From Ophiocordyceps camponoti-saundersi (nom. inval.) (taxonomy: Eukaryota; Ascomycota; Sordariomycetes; Hypocreales; Ophiocordycipitaceae): 64,000 nt of DNA. The stretch lies in contig PDHQ01000001.1 of the NCBI GenBank assembly GCA_003339415.1, positions 400,167 through 464,166 on the forward strand. The letters are read 5' to 3'. The notes under the pieces are model-generated. The model made no database searches and was not told the DNA's origin. It was given only the letters and a program-made list of their open reading frames with translations. The translations under genes and the position numbers were made by a program. Shown piece by piece: positions 36,913 to 48,290 of the stretch (within the stretch, counting starts at the first letter, position 1; each line of letters begins with the position of its first letter).

Positions 36913-38525
36913 ATGTCAAAAGCCTCGTCCGCCGAAGAATCATCAACAAGATGCGCTGCTGACGTCGCGGCGGAAGAAGCAGCCTCTTGCAGCAACGGTT
37001 TAGTAGGCGCCCATCGGGGAGCAAAGGAAGGAGAGGAGGGTAAAGAAAAAACGACGCAGCCATCAAACGCCGACTCGACGGCGACGCCTACTGACGGCCT
37101 CGTTACAGAAGACATGTCTTCGTCGGCGGCGGCGGCGGCGGTTAAGCAGCAGTTCTCATGGCTGTGAGACCTTTTTTTTTTTTTCTTTCTTTCCATTTTT
37201 GTCTCTGTTTTTCTCTCACTGACGATTCCCAGGAATCCTCATCCCATCTTCGTCATCCTCCTGGTCGGTGCCGACGAACAACCGTTCGGCATACAAAAAG
37301 ATTTTCTATGCCATCGATCCGAATTCTATCGACAGTATTTCGACCTCAAGGGCGGAAACGAGACGGTCGAGCACCTGGTGCGGCTGCCCGAGTTCACGGC
37401 CGACGTCTTTGGCCTCGCTCAGAATTTCCTCTACACGGGCGTGCTACTGGCGGACGAGGCGGCGGCGGCACCGTCGTACGAGTCCCTCGTATCCCTCTGG
37501 AAGCTTGGCTACGACCTGGGCATCGAAGGCCTCTGCGACAAGGCGCTCGACGCCATGACGGAATGCCGTCGGCTCACGCAGAGGATCCCGGCTGCGCCGC
37601 TACTCATACAGGTCTGGAGGGACGCGCCCGAAGGATCCTCAATACGGGTCCTCTTACTCTCGTGGGCGGCCGAGTATATGAGACGGTCGGACGCTCGCGC
37701 CGAGTTTGCCAAGTCGTTGCCGCAAGAGGTTTTGAGCGAGCTGGTGGTGGCGATGAGTTCGGTCGAGCAGCCGCCTCCGGTGGCGGCAGAGACGAGCTCA
37801 ATTCCCCCGCCTCCGACGGTGCGCAAGAGCGTCCATTATCTCAGCGAAGAAGAAGACGCGAGCCGCAGCGTGAAGACGAAGAAGACGCGACGATCATCGG
37901 AAGTGCCGACAACGACGACGACGGATCGCAAGACAACAAGTGCTTCATCTACAGCAGCAGCACCAACGAATCGCATGGCGTCCGTGGCCAAGGCGCAAAA
38001 ACGCCGCAGCAGTAGCGGCGCGGCGATGGCTGCGTCGGCGGCGGCGGCGGCGGCGGCGCAGCCAGACGGGCGGGCGTTTACGACGTCGCAGAAGCTCGAC
38101 TTTTGTGCCGACCTCCTTACTAGGATGCTATCGGGGCCAGGTAAGAAGAGAAGAAGGGGAAGATGAAAAGAGACTTGCAAGACGACGGCTTTGACAAAGG
38201 CGGCTTCACAGGCTTCTGGACTCGACTCGTGGGACCATTCAAAGACCCGGTGGAGCCGGTGGAAGACGGCGTGCCCGACTACCTGGACAAGATCAAGCGT
38301 CCGATGGACCTGGGGACGATCAAGGCCAAGGTGGACAGGCGCGAGTACGTGGACGAGGAGGAGTTTCTGGCGGACGTGAGGCAGATATTCGACAACTGCT
38401 TCACGTACTGGAAGAAGGGCGACCCCATGTGGGCGGCGGGAGAGAAGCTGCAGAAGACGTTTGAGGAGAAGTACTCTCACATGAATCGTTGGATCAGTAA
38501 GATGGGCGGCGAGGAGGGTGAGTGA
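36913..38525 (+). CDS. BTB/POZ-bromodomain protein
   Basis: Protein joining a BTB/POZ protein-interaction domain to an acetyl-lysine-reading bromodomain; probably a nuclear chromatin adaptor. Exons: 36913-37163, 37233-38140 and 38212-38525, giving 490 residues with matching phases. BTB spans about residues 85-185: HPIFVILLVGADEQPFGIQK, FLCHRSEFYRQYFD and VFGLAQNFLYTG. A central helical segment (SIRVLLLSWAAEYMRRSDAR) is followed by a low-complexity Ser/Thr/Ala linker with basic patches. The bromodomain occupies about 370-475 and straddles the last intron: GPGFWTRLVGPFKDPV, PDYLDKIKRPMDLGTIK and DVRQIFDNCFTYW. The start is uncertain: ATG 36913 is the first in frame, but ATG 37114 would give a shorter N-terminus without affecting any domain. 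Confidence 0.88.
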
Positions 38526-39728
38526 GTGATTCTCGGATGGGGTGACCGTTTATATGTCTGTATGTATCACGTACCTACGTACGTATGCGTATATACATAC
38601 CTATATATGTATGTATGCATGTGTAAGACGAGGCGAAGATGAAGAGAGCAGACGTACCCCATACATACATACATACATACATGCGTACTGCTTCAGTGCT
38701 TTGCCATGTGTATGGTGTATTTGAGCGGATATGTACGGAGTAGGAACGTATCCGTATATCCGTACGTATGACATGCATACCTCTTTAGACAACAACCATG
38801 TTGGGCCTTTGTCTACGGATGTCCGTAGAAGCAATCTCGATTGGGTGGTGGCGGCGGCAAGTTTGCGAGAGGGGGAAATGAATATATGCAGCAGTAGCAC
38901 TGATGTTGTATCGTATGTACGGCGCGTATCCGTGTGTACAAAAGGGGGGGGGGGAGAAGCGAGAAGAGCATAAGGGTAATAATAAGCTCACCTGAAAATG
39001 AAACGTCTCTTGGGCGAATGAGAATGGATGAGGATAAGAGATGGTAGTCTCTCTTCCTCTGTCTCTCTCTCTAACTATGTAATTCTGATCAGCATATCCC
39101 TATCCCTGGGCATGGGGGAAATTAGCCATCTCATCCCATCCCATCCAACAGGAGAAGAGGAGGGAAGAAAAAGGAGGGGACACACGGACAGAGAGACAAA
39201 GACAGAGAGAGAGTGTGTGTAAGTAAGAGATTGAAAGAGAGAGAGAGAGAGAAAGAGAGAAAGAAAAAGAGGTGTCCCTTCAAGGTGTCCCCTCCTCTCC
39301 TCAAAGTGTCTCCCCTCCTCCCCTCTCTCTTCTCCCCTTTAAACTCGCCCCGCTTCTTCCTCTTCCTCTCTCCTTCCTCTCCTCTCTCTTTCTCTTCCCC
39401 CCTTAACCCTTACCCTGTCCCCTTTTCCCCTAGAAAGACAAGAGAAATGCGATTGTAAAGGAACAAAAAAAAAACGACCATCTTTTTTTTTTTTCCCCAA
39501 CTCACTCCCTTCTTTATCCCACTCTCTCTTTCCAACATTCATTCCTTACCCCCCTTTACCCTCGTGGTTATTTCTCGTTCCCTAACGCGTCTCTTTCTCT
39601 TAAAACGCGATTCGTTTTTTTTACTCTCCTTTTCCCAACTCACGCTCACTTCATCACCGGAGAAAAGCAAACGAAAAAAAAAAAAACCTCAACACTCGCT
39701 TTCAACAACCGACGGGGATACGAAAAAG
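38526..39728. other. Intergenic region with TACATA repeats and a pyrimidine-rich promoter
   Basis: The first part has TACGTA/TATGTA and TACATACATA repeats and several TATCCGTA motifs (about 38747-38770). From about 39280 to 39650 the + strand is strongly pyrimidine-rich, as often seen before highly expressed fungal genes. No coding region recognised. Confidence 0.6.
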
Positions 39729-40589
39729 ATGCATACGCTCCTTCTCGTCTCTGGCTTTGGCTTCGTCGCCTCAGCTCAGGTCTTTCACATGGCTGTTTAC
39801 AACCCTCTGATTCGAAGGGAAGACGGCTCTGCTGCCTATCAGCCTGAGTTGGCCATGTGCAAGGAGGGCATGAATAGTTGTGAGGAGGCTTGTGGTGAGG
39901 GCTTCGTGCAGTGTCCCGTCAGTGGTGGTGGGAAGGATCAGGCGCATTGTGCGGATCGACTTCGTGGCGAGTCTTGCTGTATGGGAGGACATGGTCGTAC
40001 GTTTTTTCCCTTCTTCTCCTCCTCTTCATCGTCTTGCTTGGGAAAAAAAAAACTGACGATATTCATCTTGATGGCGTCAGAATCTTGCGCTGCTGGCTTC
40101 TACTGCACCGTCGACACCACCGGAAACAACTTCTGCTGCCCCCAAGGTCAAGACCTAAGCACCTGCCAGCACGAGCAAAAAGTAGCCGGCCAGCTACAAT
40201 ACGCGACGTCAACACCCTCATCCGCATCACCACCACCACCGACCTCAACGACGCCCTCAACCTCCATCCCGCCGCAAGACACGACAACGGCAATGACGAC
40301 GAAAGCAACCACCAGCAGCTTCAACCTCCCGCTCGTCAACAACATCACCACCATCGCCAGCACAATCTACCTCAGCCCCGTCAGCTCCTCGGTCGGATGC
40401 AGCACTCCGCCCTTCGCCTCGCTCAACGCCACCGTCGCCAAATCCGTTCTGCCCAGCCAGGCGCCCTTTACCGCCGCCCCGCCCTCTTCGTCGTCCACTG
40501 CCGGTCTCACCAGCCGCGCTGTCGTTAATCACGCTCCCGTCGGCGCTTCCATGCTTCTCGTCGTCGCCGCCTTGTTCGCCCTGCTGTGA
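39729..40589 (+). CDS. GPI-anchored cysteine-rich secreted protein
   Basis: Cell-surface or wall protein of unknown function. Exons 39729-39996 and 40081-40589 give 258 residues. Features in order: a signal peptide (MHTLLLVSGFGFVASAQ), a propeptide-like RRE site, a Cys-rich domain (about residues 40-130) with motifs such as MCKEGMNSCEEACGEGF, SCAAGFYCTVDTTGNNFCCP and CQHEQ, a Ser/Thr/Pro-rich stalk, and a hydrophobic C-terminal tail (VGASMLLVVAALFALL) fitting a GPI-attachment signal. The Cys pattern resembles the small fungal proteins often labelled Prp4 CRoW domain-containing. The 84-bp intron has good GTACGT, CTGAC and CAG signals. It is also a multiple of three with no stop, so retention would insert 28 residues in frame. 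Confidence 0.82.
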   Translation: MHTLLLVSGFGFVASAQVFHMAVYNPLIRREDGSAAYQPELAMCKEGMNSCEEACGEGFVQCPVSGGGKDQAHCADRLRGESCCMGGHGRTFFPFFSSSSSSCLGKKKLTIFILMASESCAAGFYCTVDTTGNNFCCPQGQDLSTCQHEQKVAGQLQYATSTPSSASPPPPTSTTPSTSIPPQDTTTAMTTKATTSSFNLPLVNNITTIASTIYLSPVSSSVGCSTPPFASLNATVAKSVLPSQAPFTAAPPSSSSTAGLTSRAVVNHAPVGASMLLVVAALFALL

Positions 40590-41494
40590 CGATGATTCCT
40601 TTTCTTTTCCCTTTCGCCACCCCCCTTTTTTTCCCTTCTTCTTCTCTTCTCTACCCTTTGAAAGGGGGGCGAAAGAGGTTGTCATTAGGCAAGTTCATCG
40701 CGTCCGAACCTAAGACAAACCGCTCCCTCCTTTTTTCTTCTTCTTTCTTCTCCTTCCCTTTGTCTCTTGTTCTTTATAACCTTCTTCGTCACTTTTGACA
40801 CAAACCCCCCCCCCTCTTTCTTCTCTTCGACCTTGATTCTCCCCCCCTTTTTCTTTCCCCCCCCCTCGGTTTGACCACATGATGAGGAACTTTGGCGTCG
40901 ATTTTTTTTTTTCCTTTTTTGCCCTCTTCCCTTGTTTATACCCGCCTTGTTTTTTTCCCTTCTTATTCACTTCACTTCTACATTTTCTCTGACTTGCTTT
41001 TTTCCCTGGGGAAGGCTCGTCAGCTTTTTTTTAAACTGGATATTTGGGACTTACCCCCCCTTTTTCTTTTACATATTCGGGGAGTCCTATTTTCTCATCC
41101 GCAGCTTATTGTCTTGTTGTTCCTATTGTATGTAACAGGACGTAGATATAACATCTAATGATGAGTACAATGTATTTGAGAGTACAACGACAATGATACA
41201 GACTTTTTTTTCTTACCTTTTTTTCTTCCCCCTTTACACGCAAGTTTATCCGTATGTCAGGCCAAGAAGATGACGAGACGAGTTTTTTTTTTACCGCGTA
41301 GACTGATTGACTGACTGGCTGACTGGGTAAGAAGAGGGGGGCAACGGGAATAGTCTCGCGAGATATAATTGTATCAGTGTATCGGCGTAAGCGCTCACCA
41401 TGCTACCCTGTTCAGCCTCATGTTCTTTTGCGATACCCTGTTGCCAAGCACGAAAAGAAGACGCGCAACACGGTCAAGACGAGAAAAGAACCAT

Positions 41495-41569
<75 letters not shown>

Positions 41570-41670
41570 AGACTACCAAGATGCAAAATAACCCCGATAC
41601 ATCGTCAACAAGTCACGCACACCAAATAAGACAAGGGTGTTGTTTTTTTTTTCTTCCTTCGTTCTTCTCG
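40590..41670. other. Intergenic region between convergent genes
   Basis: T-rich 3' flank (about 40600-41060) followed by mixed sequence and a long TC/AC microsatellite at 41499-41569. No gene recognised. Confidence 0.6.
41499..41569. repeat. Compound (TC)n-(AC)n microsatellite
   Basis: About 26 TC units (41499-41550) followed directly by about nine AC units (41551-41569). It lies about 100 bp beyond the acyl-CoA-binding protein stop codon, probably in or next to its 3' UTR. Confidence 0.95.
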
Positions 41671-42374
41671 CTACGACTGTCCGACCTCCTCCGGCACCTT
41701 GTTCTCGTCGTAGCCGCAAGAGGCCTTGAGTTTCTCGACGAGGGCGACGTATTTCTCCTGCGCTTGTTCGGGGGATGTGCCTTCGTCGACGACGGCTTGC
41801 CAGGCCTTTTTCTTTGCTTTTCCCTGTGACGAATTGTGTGTTACTTTTTGTTTGTTCTTTCATAAGGATAGACAACGGAGATGTAAACAATGACAAATAT
41901 TCGGGTTTTTCTTTTCGTTGGTGAGGGGGAAAGATAGAGAATGGTATGATGGACGGGGGTGGAGATTGGAGGAGATATTGAGTGGAGAGGGTAATAATGT
42001 TGACGGTGAAGGAAGGATGATGTGTGGGGGGAAAAAAGGAGAAGGATTTCTCGCAAGGAGAATTTTTTTGCCTGAGCATGTGGAAAATGAGATTAATTTC
42101 TTTACCTTGAGGTCAAACATGCCGGGGTCCGGACTCTTGGCCACGTCCTCGCCGATGCCAACCTTGTAAAGCGCTGTATTTGCCCCCCCAACGAATTCGA
42201 CACCGTCCATTGTCAGAGGGTAAAAGCCATGGAGCGAATATTCCCCTCTCCACTCCTCTCATTTCACAAAGACGCACCGTATAGCTGTAGCAAGTCTTCG
42301 TTGGCAGGCTTGCTCGTCAACTTCTTGGAATCGGCCGTCGCCTTTTCGAAGGCTGCGCTCTGGGCGGGGGCCAT
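41671..42374 (-). CDS. acb1: Acyl-CoA-binding protein
   Basis: Small cytosolic carrier of long-chain acyl-CoA esters. Minus-strand exons 42374-42278, 42173-42106 and 41823-41671 give 105 residues, normal for the family. The sequence begins MAPAQSAAFEKATADSKKLT and shows the ligand-binding signature DLLQLYALYKVGIGEDVAKS, then PGMFDLKGKAKKKAWQAV and EKYVALVEKLK. The Tyr and Lys residues that line the acyl-CoA pocket (YALYK, KAW, KYV) are present. The second intron is 282 bp, longer than most here. A GA/CT run lies just upstream of the start codon, probably in the 5' leader. Confidence 0.94.
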
Positions 42375-42390
42375 GATTTTCTGCGGGGTA

Positions 42391-42425
<35 letters not shown>

Positions 42426-43006
42426 TTCTGCCGGGAGGGGAAGAGGACGTATATATTCCCTTTGATCTGCTTCGTCGCTTGCTGAGCTCGAGGTGCGAAA
42501 AATTGCAAGGTGAAGATTTGAATGCACGATGATGCTGTCTGCCTAGAAGAGGAGGGGGAGGGGGGAGGAGGAGGGGGGGTTAAAAAGTGGCGTTATGGAA
42601 TCACGTGATGAGAGTTCGGTCTTATTCTGTTGATGCCTGCTCGGCGGAAGGAGGCCTCCCTTTTTCCTTTCCCCCTCTCATATCATACGAAGAATACCAC
42701 GTCAGGATGAGCAAGTCTGTTGTTCACTTGTTCGCCGTGGGTGAATCATATCGAGGGGTGATGGAGACTCGATATTGAACTGTAAAGTTGTTTCTCTTTT
42801 CCCATCATCTGTTGTCAATATAAATCTTGATACGGATATATCATCCGTATTGTGCATATAATATCCGTAGATGCAAGTCATACAATATAGGTACAATACT
42901 ACGGATACTCGCCCCCTCGTCTCAGCAACCACAACCTCAAACAAACAGCCCCCCAATCACCCCTTCAATCCCAAGGAACGGATTACGGCGATATCCCCGT
43001 CACCAC
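42375..43006. other. Intergenic region (632 bp)
   Basis: Contains a CT run (42391-42422) immediately upstream of the acyl-CoA-binding protein gene, a G-rich patch (42550-42580) and a cluster of ATCCGTA/TACGGAT motifs at 42830-42910. No coding region recognised. Confidence 0.55.
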
Positions 43007-43210
43007 CTAGTTAGAAGAAGACTTTTCAAGCACACAAGCGGGAGCCACGTTTCCGGAAAAGTTGGCCGAACAGCTGAGCTTCATCACTACCGGCGAAGAC
43101 GTCTCCTCCTCTGCTGCGGTGGTTGTCGCGGCTGCTGACGATTTTTGTGTTGGGGATGGTAGCGCTGTGGCTGGTATTATCGCGAGGAGAGCGATGGTGA
43201 AGGCTTTCAT
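43007..43210 (-). CDS. Tiny predicted secreted protein
   Basis: 67-residue open frame of unknown function. It begins MKAFTIALLAIIPATALPSP, a good signal peptide with likely cleavage after ALP. A Ser/Thr/Ala/Glu-rich middle follows, then KLSCSANFSGNVAPACVLEK, which has two cysteines and could form one disulphide. The composition resembles small secreted proteins of filamentous ascomycetes. There is no domain evidence. Support is the signal peptide alone, so a chance open frame remains possible. The C-terminus might continue through an unrecognised intron. Confidence 0.5.
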   Translation of the reverse strand: MKAFTIALLAIIPATALPSPTQKSSAAATTTAAEEETSSPVVMKLSCSANFSGNVAPACVLEKSSSN

Positions 43211-43920
43211 GGCTTTTGTTCTGAATCGTGTTTTAGATGGGTTTGGTTTTGGTAGGGATGAGATCGTATGCGGATATGTGTAGGCAGATAGGCTCGCTTA
43301 GAAAAACATTGGATGCATACGAATATAGATCTTGAACGAGGAGAAAAGGGAAAGGGGTCTTACACAGGGCTTATATAGAATCTAGACCTCACGACGGTAA
43401 CCCACTCCTTCACTACGACAGAGACTACGATCGCACAGCTTCAAGTCAGATGCCCACAAACGCCGTCGACAACTCAAATGCCCCCGCCTGTAAAACCCTC
43501 ATCATCTTTCACGACTAGGTCACAGGCGCTGGCTGGCACGGTGGCAATATTCAATACGGTCCCTCTTTGCAATACGAGAAGTGCAACACTCTGGAAGCCT
43601 TCCCATCGACGAGGGAACCAGCCGAGGGAAACCTGATTCATCAGATAATGCATACATACAAACATACCTATGTATGTATGTATATATGTATTACATGCCG
43701 CGCATCAAAATGGCTGCCTAGAAACTATGTATGTAGATAGTCAAAATGGCTCTCTCCCTTTTCCCTTCTCCCCCCCTATGTGTCCCTCCATATGTCCCTA
43801 TCAGTCACCTATCCCCAGTTTTGATCAACCTCTGCAACACTGGTACACAAACAAAAAGCGCCACCACCGTCCTAAATCTATCCCAAAAGAAGACGCTTTC
43901 GACCTCTTTCCCCCCCCCCG
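43211..43920. other. Intergenic region (710 bp)
   Basis: Upstream region of the tiny secreted protein (-) and 3' flank of the RRM protein (-). Contains a TATGTATGTA run near 43670-43690 and two occurrences of TCAAAATGGCT within about 35 bp (43705-43755). No gene recognised. Confidence 0.5.
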
Positions 43921-44961
43921 TCAACCACTATCCGGCGCCCGACGCCAATCGGCAGACGCCATCGCCTTGCTCGGCCCCGTAGTCGTCGGCGTACCCTGAC
44001 GAGACCGACGGAAGCCGGCGGCGACCGGCTGGGCCTGGTGATCGGAATAGCGCTTCATGAGCTTGTCCGGTATGCCCCTCGCCGGCGCCACCTTGAGCCA
44101 GCCTCGGGCGATGGGCTTGCCGTTGAGGGCCTTGATGGCCGCCGCCGCCTCCTCTCGCGTCTCGAAGTCGACGAAGCAGTAGTGGTGGTTACCCGGCTCC
44201 TGTCTTTTTTCCTCGCGGGGGGTGATTCGTTTGCCTATCGCCGTGCTGCCGGCAGAGTCTTCTTGTTAGCGAACCCTGTAAAAAGAACAGAGAGAGCGAA
44301 TGAGGGAAGTGTGAGCATGATGGCATGTACGTACGGATTAAACCCTTCAAAAATCTCCCGAATCTCACGACTATTCTGCGCCTGGTCACTCATCTTCCCC
44401 AACCCACCGACAAAGAGCCTCCTGCCGGTAAAGTCGTTGACCATATCGTCAAAGTGATCCAGCGCGCCGTAGGGACCTTGCCTCTGCTGAAAGCGACGAC
44501 GGCCCTCACCCTCCTCGCCATCGGCCCTGACGCGCCAATCGCCCCAACGCTGAAAGGCGAAACCCTCCTCCCGCGAACCGGTAAACTTCTTAGGCTCGCA
44601 GGGCCCGACCCTCAGAGGTCGACCGCCAATCACGGTCGAGAGCTCGCCCAGGGCCCTTTCTGCCGTCGCCCGGTCCGCGAAGTCGACGAAGCAGTAGCCT
44701 GGGTTGCGCGCGCTGACGGGATCGATTGAGATGTGGATGCTGTCGACTTGGTCGAATCCGTTGGCTGCTAGCATCTCCTCCACGTCGTAGGGCTTGACCG
44801 TGTAAGGTAGGTTGCCTGCGAAGTGGATTTTTTTTTTCTTCTCGTCAGCGCAAAGACGGTTTGAGAAAGCGAGAAAGAAAGAAAAAAGCTTTCAAGTCGG
44901 AGATACCTAGATAGATTCGTCGACCCGTCTTGAGCGCATCGTCCTCGGCGGGTGCTCCCAT
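43921..44961 (-). CDS. RNA-binding protein with two RRM domains
   Basis: Predicted RNA-binding protein; the target is unknown. Minus-strand exons 44961-44907, 44815-44335 and 44245-43921 give 286 residues. RRM1 (about 14-95) has RNP2 RRIYLGNLPY and RNP1 NPGYCFVDF. A Gly/Arg/Gln-rich linker contains FQRWGDWRV and GPYGALDHFDDM. RRM2 (about 148-250) has RRLFVGGLGKM and NHHYCFVDF, with ALNGKPIARGWLKV at its end. The last intron uses the CTAAC branch site and the second possible AG; the first AG would give an immediate stop. The same layout is common in Pezizomycotina proteins annotated only as RNP-domain proteins. Confidence 0.87.
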
Positions 44962-45509
44962 CGTCTTTGAGGGGTGGAATAGCGTTCGTTGAAAGGAGTG
45001 ACGTAGGAATATATGCCAAGGTGGGAAGCTATCGCCCCTAGGTCAGACTCTATCAAGTCCGCGACGTTATGGATCGTGCGCCAAGTTTCCGTGTAATCAA
45101 GATTGTGCCATGTGTTGGTTGCTGCTCGATCACGGAGCGGTGGATTCCGAGCCGACGTACTGTGTGGAGTCTCCTGTCAAAATACGGTTAATCTGTTAGT
45201 AGCTTTTTACCTCTGTCGCTAGCACGGGCCTGCCCAGCTAGCCCACTCAGTACTCACCGACCCACCGATCCCACCTGTCTGGGCCGCCGCGACCCTCCGT
45301 ACAGTGCGACGCTATTATCTAGCTAATCTTGCTACCTTACCAGCTGGCTAGCTGCAGTTTCGTCATCGAAGCCAGTGCTTCATCTATGTACTACCACGAC
45401 CTCTTCCCAGTCCCATCTACCAAAAACCTCGCTCTCTCTTTTCCTCTGTCCCTCTCCTCACCTCCAATTCCTCTCCTCCCTCTACGGTCTATCTAATCTC
45501 TCCCGCACA
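44962..45509. promoter_or_regulatory. Divergent promoter region, RRM protein/AIF-like gene
   Basis: 548 bp between diverging start codons. It has a CTAGCTAGC-type palindromic patch around 45235-45350 and a pyrimidine-rich stretch just before the AIF-like start codon. No defined regulatory box recognised. Confidence 0.5.
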
Positions 45510-46785
45510 ATGCCCAAGACCGTCCTCATCCTCGGCGGCTCCTTAGCCGGCCTGGCCGTCACCCACCGCCTACTCAAGTACACGCGCCCTCACGTCAAGG
45601 ACCTCCGGGTCGTCCTCGTATCCAAGGTGAGTAGAGATTCAGCCTCTTCCTGCATCGGGACGGAATCAATCAAGAACAAGGAAGCTGACCGGGCCGCCGG
45701 CCATAACCTCCCCTAGAACAGCCACTTCTACTGGAACCTCGCCTCCGTCCGAGCCGTCGTCCCCGACCTCGTCCAAGACTCGCAAATACTGCAGCCCATC
45801 GAGCCGGGACTTCGCCAGTACCCGCAAGGTAGTGTCGACTTCATCGTGGGGGCTGCTTCTAGTATAGACACCCATGCTCGCAGAGTGCGCATCTCTGTCG
45901 TCCAAGGCGACGACCGCGAAATCACATACGACTATCTCGTTATCGCTACCGGCGCCGACGCCACAGACAAAGACATGCCCTGGAAGGCCTCCGGCTCATA
46001 TGAAGACTGCCTCACAAGCCTGCACCGCACGGCCGACCGCATCCGGACGGCCGAGCACGTCGTTATCGGAGGCGGAGGCGCCACCGGCGTCGAGGTCGCC
46101 GCCGAAATAAAGCACGAGTTCCCCTCCAAGACGGTCGTCATCCTCAATTCCTCCGATACCCTCGTCTCCGGCGATTCCTCCGCTGCTGCCGTCGAGAGTG
46201 AGCTGCGGCGCCTCGGCGTTGACGTCAAAAAGGGCCTTCGCGGCACCCCCTCTGACGACGCCCCGAGGCCGGACGGAAAGACCGTCGTCCACCTGTCCGA
46301 TGGCGGCTTTTTGCTGACCGACCTCTATTTGCCCACGACCGGCCTGTCGCCCAACACCAGCTTCCTGCCTGCCGATTGGCTGACACAAGGCGGCTACGTC
46401 GACGTTGACGAGTGCATGCGCGTGCCTGGCACGTCAGGCGTCTGGGCCCTGGGCGATGTCGTATCCAAGCCGCGGGCCGGCTTCCTCATCACTGAAGCTC
46501 AGGTAGTGAACGCCCCCTCGTCGCCGTCACCACTCTCTTAGCTCATGTTCTTTCGCTCCGCAGGCTGCCGGTGTTGCCAGCAACGTCGACCTGGTGCTCA
46601 AGGGCAAGGGCCAGCGCTCCGTCAGCGGTCCGTACATAGACATCTTCATCACCTCCATCGGCCGCGGCCGCGGCGCCGGCCGCATCGGCCCGATTCCGGT
46701 GCCGTCCCTTTTCGTCTGGGCCGTCAAAGGCCGCTCGCTTGGGATGGAGAGGACAGCCAAGTATGCCAACGGAACCATGTGGTGA
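45510..46785 (+). CDS. AIF/AMID-like FAD-dependent oxidoreductase
   Basis: Pyridine-nucleotide-disulphide oxidoreductase family member related to apoptosis-inducing-factor-like (AMID/FSP1-type) proteins, which move electrons from NAD(P)H to a quinone or similar acceptor. Exons 45510-45626, 45717-46502 and 46564-46785 give 374 residues. Motifs: N-terminal FAD-binding VLILGGSLAGLAVTHRLL, then SHFYWNLASVRAVVP, YDYLVIATGAD, the NAD(P)-binding VVIGGGGATGVEVAAEI and the second FAD motif GVWALGDV. The C-terminus ends KGRSLGMERTAKYANGTMW. No mitochondrial presequence or membrane segment is evident, so it is probably cytosolic or on lipid surfaces. The gene converges on end3 with a 185-bp gap. Confidence 0.88.
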
Positions 46786-46970
46786 GCTACGGCGGGCCAT
46801 TTCGGGGAAGGCGACATGTAAGAAATGTAATAGATGTTGATGATCATGACGATGATGATGATGGCTGGAAATAATAGAAGCACTTCCCACCCCGCCTTTC
46901 GTCTCCCCTGCCACGTCGCTCGTCGTCGTCGTTGTCGTCGGTTTTCAAGGTTATCGTGTTATCCACATCG

Positions 46971-48290
46971 TCAGCCAGCCTTTTCGGCGTCAATCTGCTG
47001 TCTCAAGTCATTGAGAACCTGTTCTCTCGACCTGAGATGAGCCTCCAAGCCGTCGACCTGCTCGCGCACCGTCTGCAGATCATCAGACGCGGCCTGGAGG
47101 CCACCTCCCGCACCACCGCCAGCCGGGGCCTCGTCCAGTGCTTTCAGCTGAGTCCGCTTGTAGTCCAACAACTGGTCGAGCTCCTTCTTGACAAGTGCAG
47201 GCGTAGAGTCTCGCTTGCCGCCCTTTCGCCGCTCGCCCATGTCCTCGACCTTCTGAATCTTGGCCTCGAGGTCGGCCAGCTGACGCTTCAACCGCACCTC
47301 TTCCCAGTCTTCCGTCTTCTCCGTCGAAAAATCGGTGCCGGCCGTCTTGTAACCGCTGCGGCCGAGACGAGTTAGATACTGGTCGCCGAACTTGGCCTTG
47401 CGCCCTGTAACTGTGGAGTCATCGGCCTTGGTGGCCCATCGTGACGAAGACGGCGTTCGCTGGTTATCGACTTGGTAGTCGATCTGATTGCGCTCGAAGC
47501 TCGATCGCAACGATGCAGGTACAGTACGCGGGATGCGGAAGCCGTCGTGCCGGTTACTCAGGATGTGCAAAAACGCCAAGCAGGCGTCCTTGTTAATGGT
47601 CGATCCGGCAGATGGGTTGACCAAGTTCCAGGCAGAGCGGATGTCGGTGTCTGGTACGTCTAGCGATTCATATAGCTCTTCTAGGGCATTGACTGGGAGA
47701 CGAGTTGGTAAGCGTGATCATGAGATAAGGGGTGGTAACTAACAAGAAACTTCCCCTCGCATATCGCGATTTTCCTGGTAGATCTGCTCATACTTGGACT
47801 TGTCGTGGGGGCTCATGTACCAGTCGAAACCATCTTTGAGACCCTGATCGTCATCGTCGTCATCGTCTACCTGCTCGAAGCGAGGCTGTCTGCCCGTGAT
47901 GGCCCGGCTGGCCTGCACCAGATGAGCCTTGGACTCGGGAACCAGCCAGTCCGGTAAGGACTTGGGCACGTCTGCATATTCCTGGAAACGCGGATATGAG
48001 CTTGTGAACCGGCGCAGGGGCAGGACCATCATCTCTATTCAGCTTACCCCATTGAGAATGTCAAAGATGAGGCGCATGGCGACGCAAAACTCTTCAAAGT
48101 CCAGGTTGCCGTCATTGTCCACGTCTGCCAGATCCCATACACGTTCAAGCTGGTCATCGCGCAGGCCACTGTTCTTGAGCACCGGCGCTGCCTGCTCGCC
48201 AGTGAGGAACTGAGAACCGCCAGTGCGGTCGCAGAAGATGTTCCAGTACGTCTCGATCTCCTTGGACTCGATCTTGGGAGGCGGAGCCAT
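46971..48290 (-). CDS. end3: Actin cytoskeleton-regulatory complex protein End3
   Basis: Component of the Pan1-End3-Sla1 endocytic coat that promotes actin-patch assembly. Minus-strand exons 48290-48048, 47981-47744 and 47692-46971 give 400 residues, the usual length. The first EH domain ([20 protein letters not shown]) carries a calcium-loop-like [13 protein letters not shown]. The second EH-like region includes [17 protein letters not shown] and the End3 signature [22 protein letters not shown]-terminal coiled coil (about 290-400) contains [21 protein letters not shown]. The second intron is only 51 bp with donor GTTAGT. An in-frame ATG 162 nt upstream exists, but homologues begin near [16 protein letters not shown]. 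Confidence 0.93.

Noticed and set aside
36687..37196. Minus-strand open frame with Asp/Glu runs
   Set aside because: Created by GTC/ATC triplet runs; it overlaps the BTB-bromodomain gene's first exon, which has matching splice phases.
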